Source of the DNA: Spirochaetaceae bacterium
GTDB taxonomy: Bacteria; Spirochaetota; Spirochaetia; CADAEX01
Reading direction: 5' to 3'
DNA: 6,163 nt
NCBI GenBank assembly: GCA_009778835.1
Contig: WRFK01000098.1
Span: 1 to 6,163 of the forward strand
Notes under the pieces: model-generated
What the model saw: only the letters and a program-made list of their open reading frames with translations
The model's database searches: none
Told to the model about the DNA's origin: nothing
Program-made: the position numbers and the translations under genes
In this document: piece by piece, positions 4,623 through 6,163 of the stretch
Position numbering within the stretch: position 1 is the stretch's first letter
Layout of the letters: each line of letters begins with the position of its first letter

Positions 4623-5215
4623 TATTTACTCCAATGTTTTTCAATTAAAGATGCGATTGCTCTTCCGGCTTTTCCCCTGTGAGAGATTTCATTCTTTTCT
4701 TCGGGCAAAAGCTCTGCTGCTGTTTTCCCAAGTTTTGGAATAAAAAAAACAGGATCATATCCAAAACCAGACTCTCCTTTGGGCTCATAAGTGATCTCTC
4801 CTTCATGAGTCTCCTGGCAGATGTAAAATCTATAATGATCAATAAATAATACCATTGAGCACACAAAAAAAGCTTTTCTTTCGGAAATGTTTTTCATTTT
4901 ATCCAAAAGATAGAGATTTCGTTCCTTATCTCCAAGCTTATTTACTCCATCTGATCCATAGCGCGCAGAATAAATTCCAGGTTCGCCCCCCAAGGCAGGA
5001 ACGCAAAGCCCGGAATCTTCTGCCAATACTGGTATTTTTACAATATCAAACAACTCTTTAGCTTTACCAAGGGCATTTCCATAAAAGGTAAGAGCTATCT
5101 CTTCATGATCAAATTCCACTCCCATTTCTTTTGGCAGCAAAATTTTATGATTTGGTAAAAGCTTACTTAATTCTTTTGCTTTATTAGAATTTGTAGAGGC
5201 AAATAATATATCCAT
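4622..5215 (-). CDS. rdgB: RdgB/HAM1-family XTP/dITP diphosphatase
   Basis: The 197-residue protein hydrolyses non-canonical purine nucleoside triphosphates (XTP, dITP, ITP) to the monophosphate and pyrophosphate, keeping deaminated bases out of DNA and RNA. Family motifs appear in order: FASTNSNKAKEL (residues 5-16, triphosphate-binding), ALTFYGNALGKA (41-52), LAEDSGLCVPALGGEPGIYS (64-83, with Asp67 as the likely general base), ARYG (84-87), FGYDPVFFIP (151-160, base recognition) and SHRGKA (178-183). The length matches the family. The enzyme acts in the cytoplasm as a Mg-dependent homodimer. No good Shine-Dalgarno precedes the ATG; the 25 bases after the upstream gene are very AT-rich, so translation may be weak or coupled. 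It overlaps pepF by one base. Confidence 0.96.
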   Translation of the reverse strand: MDILFASTNSNKAKELSKLLPNHKILLPKEMGVEFDHEEIALTFYGNALGKAKELFDIVKIPVLAEDSGLCVPALGGEPGIYSARYGSDGVNKLGDKERNLYLLDKMKNISERKAFFVCSMVLFIDHYRFYICQETHEGEITYEPKGESGFGYDPVFFIPKLGKTAAELLPEEKNEISHRGKAGRAIASLIEKHWSK

Positions 5216-5240
5216 AATACTAATATAAGAAAATAATCAG

Positions 5241-6128
5241 TTATTTTCCAGATATATATTCGAGATATAACTTAAAATAAAAAAGACCAGAATCTACAGA
5301 CCCTTTTGGGATATGCATTATTTCGGCAATATCTTTATGGGTAGGTTCTATTGTCATTGCATCAATTTTCTCTGTTATATTATTTATGTAAAACTTAATT
5401 TTAGCGATCACCAAAGAATACTTGTTTTTTTCTTCAACTATTTCAGTGCTGGATAAAAGTTCATGAAAATGATAAAGCCTGCAAAAATATCTGTTTCTTC
5501 TCTCTTCAAGAAGTTTTTTTCTTTTTATTTTGTTTTCAATTTTTTTGTTGATTTTAGAAAAAGCTTCATAAAACCATTCTTTATCGCAATTCAGAATTTC
5601 TGCAATATCAGGGAGTTCTGTCTCTTTTATATTGTTCATATTTTTCAATATGAGAAGTAAAATTCTTTTTTTAAGAGTTTTATTGCTATACCGATGTTTG
5701 ACTTTATCATTTGAAAAAATTTCTTTAATAAAAGAATAGGTAGGTTGTGACTCTTTTTTATAGAAGTCAATACCTGGTTCTGTACAGTAATCTTCGTTAT
5801 CATCGTATGACCAAAATTCCTTATTTTTTAATATTTTTCTGTTAATATCAGCTGCTGTCTTTTTTAAAGCAAAAGTTTTTATTTGGAGTTTAAGAGTTTT
5901 TACAAGGTATGCCTCAAAAGGGACCTCTGTTATTTTAAATGAATCAATAATTTTGCTTATTTTAGGAAAAAAATAACTGAAAAACTCGCTGCAGTCATCT
6001 TCTTTCCATCCATATCTTTTTAGAGGAAATTTATAAACAAATAGACTGATAGCTTCTATAATTTTTTTCTTTGGCAAAGCGCCATTTCTATAAAAGATAA
6101 GCATTGTTTTTAAATCTTCTTTTTTCAT
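5241..6128 (-). CDS. Uncharacterised protein with sigma-70-like features
   Basis: The product is 295 residues, rich in Lys, Ile, Phe and Tyr, with no signal peptide or clear membrane helix. I do not recognise a named family. Residues about 43-90 (EDDCSEFFSYFFPKISKIID, then PFEAYLVKTLKLQIKTFAL) recall the helical region 2 of sigma-70-type factors, where an acidic helix precedes an F-x-x-Y-L helix. Residues about 153-195 (LPDIAEILNCDKEWFYEAF) and about 262-292 (PTHKDIAEIMHIPKGSVDSG) each look like helix-turn-helix segments, the last at the position of a region-4-like recognition domain. A divergent sigma-like or DNA-binding regulator is therefore plausible, but this is inference from pattern. 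It starts at the ATG at 6128-6126 with AAGGGCGG about 6 bases upstream and lies 25 bases before rdgB, so the three genes are likely one operon. Confidence 0.7.
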   Translation of the reverse strand: MKKEDLKTMLIFYRNGALPKKKIIEAISLFVYKFPLKRYGWKEDDCSEFFSYFFPKISKIIDSFKITEVPFEAYLVKTLKLQIKTFALKKTAADINRKILKNKEFWSYDDNEDYCTEPGIDFYKKESQPTYSFIKEIFSNDKVKHRYSNKTLKKRILLLILKNMNNIKETELPDIAEILNCDKEWFYEAFSKINKKIENKIKRKKLLEERRNRYFCRLYHFHELLSSTEIVEEKNKYSLVIAKIKFYINNITEKIDAMTIEPTHKDIAEIMHIPKGSVDSGLFYFKLYLEYISGK

Positions 6129-6163
6129 TTTGTCCGCCCTTGTTTTTTATGATTTTGCAATCA

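Noticed and set aside
3806..5061. Several plus-strand ORFs of 68-76 codons
   Set aside because: They are antisense to pepF and rdgB, whose motifs fix the minus strand as coding.

Overview
The window is AT-rich bacterial DNA, and almost everything in it reads on the minus strand. It joins a stable housekeeping block (about 2480-6163) to a decayed accessory block (1-2450), with a tRNA-Leu gene at the boundary. The organism looks like a spirochaete of the Treponema type. That rests on my recollection of the families (the integrase start, the small 72-residue protein, the poorly conserved gene before rdgB) and on base composition, so it is an inference and not a proven assignment.

Housekeeping block, in direction of transcription (high to low coordinates): a 295-residue protein with faint sigma-factor-like features (6128-5241); the XTP/dITP pyrophosphatase gene rdgB (5215-4622); and the M3B oligoendopeptidase gene pepF (4622-2826). 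rdgB and pepF share one base (TAATG), so they are almost certainly co-translated. After pepF comes a 260-base non-coding stretch rich in competing inverted repeats, then tRNA-Leu(GAG) with a clear TTGACA-17-TAAAAT promoter.

Accessory block: just past the tRNA 3' end is a relic of a tyrosine-recombinase gene, as expected for an element integrated at a tRNA. Only the N-terminal ~92 residues of the recombinase remain, fused in frame to the C-terminal half of an XRE-type antitoxin. Beyond it is a chain of toxin-antitoxin modules in which the HicA toxins are broken and the HicB antitoxins are intact. A hicA gene has an in-frame TGA at codon 15 and is followed by an intact HicB with an XRE domain. 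A HicB with a ribbon-helix-helix tail follows, overlapping a small unknown gene. Next come the last ~11 codons of another hicA, directly before a third intact hicB. Last is a short orphan antitoxin tail abutting a RelE-family toxin gene cut by the window edge. The antitoxin tail before relE encodes the same ten residues as the tail of the integrase fusion, with only synonymous differences, so it marks a second copy of the same module.

The main points of interest are this one-sided decay (HicB kept, HicA lost), the fused ORF, a probably leaderless promoter arrangement at hicA, and the structured spacer between pepF and the tRNA. I did not find a clearly new defence or mobile system in the window.
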